In this document: positions 61,921 through 64,000 of the stretch, one piece after another | Layout: every line of letters begins with the position of its first letter | Position numbering within the stretch: the first letter of the stretch is position 1 | Source: Pseudomonas haemolytica | GTDB taxonomy: Bacteria; Pseudomonadota; Gammaproteobacteria; Pseudomonadales; Pseudomonadaceae | DNA: 64,000 nucleotides | Direction: 5' to 3' | Assembly: GCF_009659625.1 (NCBI RefSeq) | Contig: NZ_VOIW01000008.1 | Span: 1-64,000, forward strand | Translations under genes and position numbers: made by a program | The notes under the pieces: model-generated | Databases searched by the model: none | What the model was told of the DNA's origin: nothing | Seen by the model: only the letters and a program-made list of their open reading frames with translations

Positions 61921-61962
61921 GGCGTTAGACCGAGGTGTGCCCATCGCAGGGTTCAGCTGAAA

Positions 61963-62517
61963 TCAGGGCAAGGGTGAGAACGGCGATCGCCCATCGGCAC
62001 TCTGCAATTCCTGCAGGTAATTGCGGAAAATCTGCCCCAGCACCTGGGTAGCCACTTCAAGCTCATCGCGTTGCATGTGCTCGGCGACTTCGTCGGCGGT
62101 GTCCAGTGCGTCTTCGGCGCCGTTGACCGCGGCCATTTTCAGCACGATGTACGCCTGGACGTTATTGGCCGGCACGCCTTCGCCGCGAAAGAACATATTG
62201 CCCAGCTGGAATTGCGCCTGGGCATGGCCCTGCAACGAGGCTTTCTCGAAGTAGCTCAACGCTTTGTTGAGGTCGAGGGCGGGGTTCTTGCTGTCATGGT
62301 AGTACTCGCCCAACTCGTATTGCGCCTGCGCATCCCCATCGTCGGCCTGTTTCTGGCACGCGCTCAGGGCTTCGGCCTGGCTGTCTGGCTGGGTATTGAG
62401 GGTGCAACGACCCATCGCTGGGATTAACAACGAGTTGCCGCCTGCCTGGGCATGTGCCAGCAGCGGCTGAAGGAGCAACAGGCAGCCCAGAACCAGGGTG
62501 CGGCCGGTGCGTTTCAT
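61963..62517 (-). CDS. Sel1-repeat (TPR-like) exported protein
   Basis: 184 residues. A Sec signal (MKRTGRTLVLGCLLLLQPLLAHAQA) is followed by Sel1-like repeats: DDGDAQAQYELGEYYHD, KALSYFEKASLQGHAQAQFQLGNMFFRGEG and NVQAYIVLKMAAVNGAEDA. It is a likely periplasmic scaffold protein. The start is the ATG at 62517; the extension to 62577 breaks the signal peptide. It lies downstream of hemL after a terminator. Confidence 0.88.
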   Translation of the reverse strand: MKRTGRTLVLGCLLLLQPLLAHAQAGGNSLLIPAMGRCTLNTQPDSQAEALSACQKQADDGDAQAQYELGEYYHDSKNPALDLNKALSYFEKASLQGHAQAQFQLGNMFFRGEGVPANNVQAYIVLKMAAVNGAEDALDTADEVAEHMQRDELEVATQVLGQIFRNYLQELQSADGRSPFSPLP

Positions 62518-62703
62518 GGGAATCGACTTACCTCTGACGGGGCACGCGGACCCTCGGGGAGTCCAATAAGCGCGCATTATGAAATAAGCAGGCCTCTGCT
62601 TACAAAGTCTTTACTCGTTTTTCTGCTGCTTGGGCAAGTTATCTGCCGGTTTGCAGGACAATTCTCGAAAAATCCAGGAAATCTCTGTAAGCAAAGTAGC
62701 AAA

Positions 62704-62730
62704 TCTGACGCTGCCCGGGGCAGCGTCAGA
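62704..62730 (-). terminator. Terminator after hemL
   Basis: TCTGACGCTGCCC-G-GGGCAGCGTCAGA, perfect 13-base arms around one base, followed on the minus strand by TTTGC. It lies 13 bases beyond the hemL stop. Confidence 0.75.
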
Positions 62731-62742
62731 GGTTGCCGTCAC

Positions 62743-64000
62743 TTATTTCAGGGCGGCGAAGGCGCGTTCAGCGGCATCGAGGGTCAGTTTCAGCTCAGCA
62801 TCGCCATGGGCGATCGAAGTAAAGCCGGCCTCGAAGGCGCTCGGTGCCAGGTACACGCCGCCTTCCAGCATCAGGTGGAAGAAGCGCTTGAACAGGTCGG
62901 CATCGCTACCCATCACGTCATCAAAGGTGACGATATCGTCGGCGCCACTGAAGTACAGGCCGAACATACCGCCGGCCTGGGTGGTGACAAACGGGATACC
63001 GGCGGCGTCGGCGCGTTGTTGCAGGCCGTCGAGCAGGCGGGTGGTGTAGTCGGTCAGCTCGGCGTGGAAGCCCGGGCGGCTGATCAGGCGCAGAGTGGTC
63101 AGGCCGGCGGCCATTGCCAGCGGGTTACCTGACAAGGTGCCAGCCTGGTACACCGGGCCCAGCGGCGCGATGTGCTGCATGATTTCGCGCTTGCCGCCAA
63201 AGCAGCCCACCGGCATGCCGCCGCCAATGATCTTGCCGAAGGTGCTCAGGTCCGGCGTGACGCCGTAGTAAGCCTGGGCGCCACCGAGGGCAACGCGGAA
63301 ACCGGTCATCACTTCGTCAAAAATCAGCACCACGCCGTGCTTGTCGCACTGCTCGCGCAGGCCTTCGAGGAAGCCCGGGGCCGGCGGTACGCAGTTCATG
63401 TTGCCGGCCACCGGCTCGACGATGATGCACGCCACGTCCTGGCCGACTTCGCTGAGCATCTGCTCGACGGCGGCAATGTCGTTGAACGGCAGCGTCAGGG
63501 TGTGTTTGGCGAAGGCCGCCGGTACGCCAGCCGAACTCGGTACACCTTGGGTCAGCAGGCCGGAACCGGCTTTCACCAGCAGGCTGTCGGAATGGCCGTG
63601 GTAGCAGCCTTCGAATTTGATGATGCTGTCGCGGCCGGTGAAACCACGGGCCAGGCGGATAGCACTCATGGTGGCCTCGGTGCCGGAGCTGACCATGCGC
63701 ACCATTTCCATCGACGGCACGATGCTGCACACCAGATCGGCCATTTCGGTTTCCATGGCGGTCGGTGCGCCATAGGACAAGCCGTGTTGCAGTTGCTGGC
63801 GCACAGCCTCCAATACATCCGGATGGCTGTGGCCAAGGATCATCGGGCCCCAGGAGCCGACGTAGTCGACGTAGCGCTTGTCATCTTCGTCGGTGACGTA
63901 GGCACCCTCGGCATGCTTGAAGAACAACGGCGTGCCACCCACGCTCTTGAACGCACGCACGGGGGAGTTCACACCACCGGGGATGTGTTTCTGGGCATTG
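62743..64000 (-). CDS. hemL: Glutamate-1-semialdehyde 2,1-aminomutase, 5' end cut off
   Basis: About 419 of the ~427 residues are present; the first few codons lie beyond the window, where the frame still reads AQKHIPGGVNSPVRAF. Features of the PLP class III family: VDYVGSWGPMILGHSHP, VSSGTEATMSAIRLARGFTGRDSIIKFEGCYHG, LIFDEVMTGFRVALGGAQ and the PLP lysine in FGKIIGGGMPVGCFGG. It makes 5-aminolevulinate for haem. An internal ATG at 63972 is not the start. Confidence 0.97.
   Translation of the reverse strand, partial: NAQKHIPGGVNSPVRAFKSVGGTPLFFKHAEGAYVTDEDDKRYVDYVGSWGPMILGHSHPDVLEAVRQQLQHGLSYGAPTAMETEMADLVCSIVPSMEMVRMVSSGTEATMSAIRLARGFTGRDSIIKFEGCYHGHSDSLLVKAGSGLLTQGVPSSAGVPAAFAKHTLTLPFNDIAAVEQMLSEVGQDVACIIVEPVAGNMNCVPPAPGFLEGLREQCDKHGVVLIFDEVMTGFRVALGGAQAYYGVTPDLSTFGKIIGGGMPVGCFGGKREIMQHIAPLGPVYQAGTLSGNPLAMAAGLTTLRLISRPGFHAELTDYTTRLLDGLQQRADAAGIPFVTTQAGGMFGLYFSGADDIVTFDDVMGSDADLFKRFFHLMLEGGVYLAPSAFEAGFTSIAHGDAELKLTLDAAERAFAALK

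Overview
The window is chromosomal DNA from a Pseudomonas, most likely of the P. fluorescens group. The evidence is the high-GC coding style, the family of inverted repeats built on GTGGGAG/GCTTGCTCC (typical REP elements of fluorescent pseudomonads), and a gene order that, from memory, runs parallel to the P. aeruginosa block from hemL through leuS, lipAB, mrdA-rodA, proA, mpl and the ethanolamine genes to ppa.

Layout. 1-3.3 kb: mixed accessory genes (an open-ended unknown gene, a MerR regulator overlapping a quinone reductase-like gene, a YhcG-type PDDEXK protein, ycaC). 3.4-9.65 kb: an eight-gene membrane-stress type cluster, yjfI-yjfJ(PspA)-rhomboid-K+ channel-yjfK-yjfL-yjfM-yjfC. Its promoter is bracketed by two identical 12-bp palindromes. 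9.7-12.05 kb: a DarTG-type DNA ADP-ribosylation toxin-antitoxin operon on the minus strand with an unusual composition: two different DarT-family toxins upstream of a single DarG, joined by two ATGA overlaps. 12.4-13.7 kb: a small DUF3077/DUF6124-like gene, a 30-bp palindrome between two terminators, and an S24/LexA-like repressor. 13.9-16.8 kb: ppa, mtfA, dedA and an acetyltransferase.

16.9-24.45 kb: ethanolamine catabolism without a microcompartment (eutC, eutB, eat, exaC, all minus) and a divergent sigma-54 activator (eatR-like). The exaC-eatR intergenic region carries a near-consensus -24/-12 promoter and an upstream inverted repeat. 24.8-25.9 kb: an AT-richer orphan gene of unknown function. 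26.1-35.7 kb: mpl, ubiX, a small lipoprotein, a TIP30-like reductase, a MORN-repeat/C13-peptidase lipoprotein, a MaoC hydratase, a CidA/CidB-type pair, a Lon-N protein, a DedA-PAP2 fusion and an alkyladenine glycosylase.

35.8-49.7 kb: a housekeeping run on the plus strand covering proline, NAD, ribosome silencing and 23S methylation, the elongasome and peptidoglycan hydrolases (proA, nadD, rsfS, rlmH, mrdA, rodA, mltB, rlpA, dacC), then lipoate genes (ybeD, lipB, lipA) and ldcA. 48.4-64 kb, mostly minus strand: a second lytic transglycosylase, arfA with its built-in hairpin, holA, lptE, leuS, then lnt-corC-ybeY-phoH-miaB, and finally hemL, cut by the window end.

The most interesting parts are the two-toxin DarT/DarT/DarG operon, the PspA/YjfL/ATP-grasp/K+ channel/rhomboid cluster with its palindrome-bracketed promoter, and the orphan gene at 24.8 kb. 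All assignments come from reading the sequence and remembered family motifs; no database search was run.
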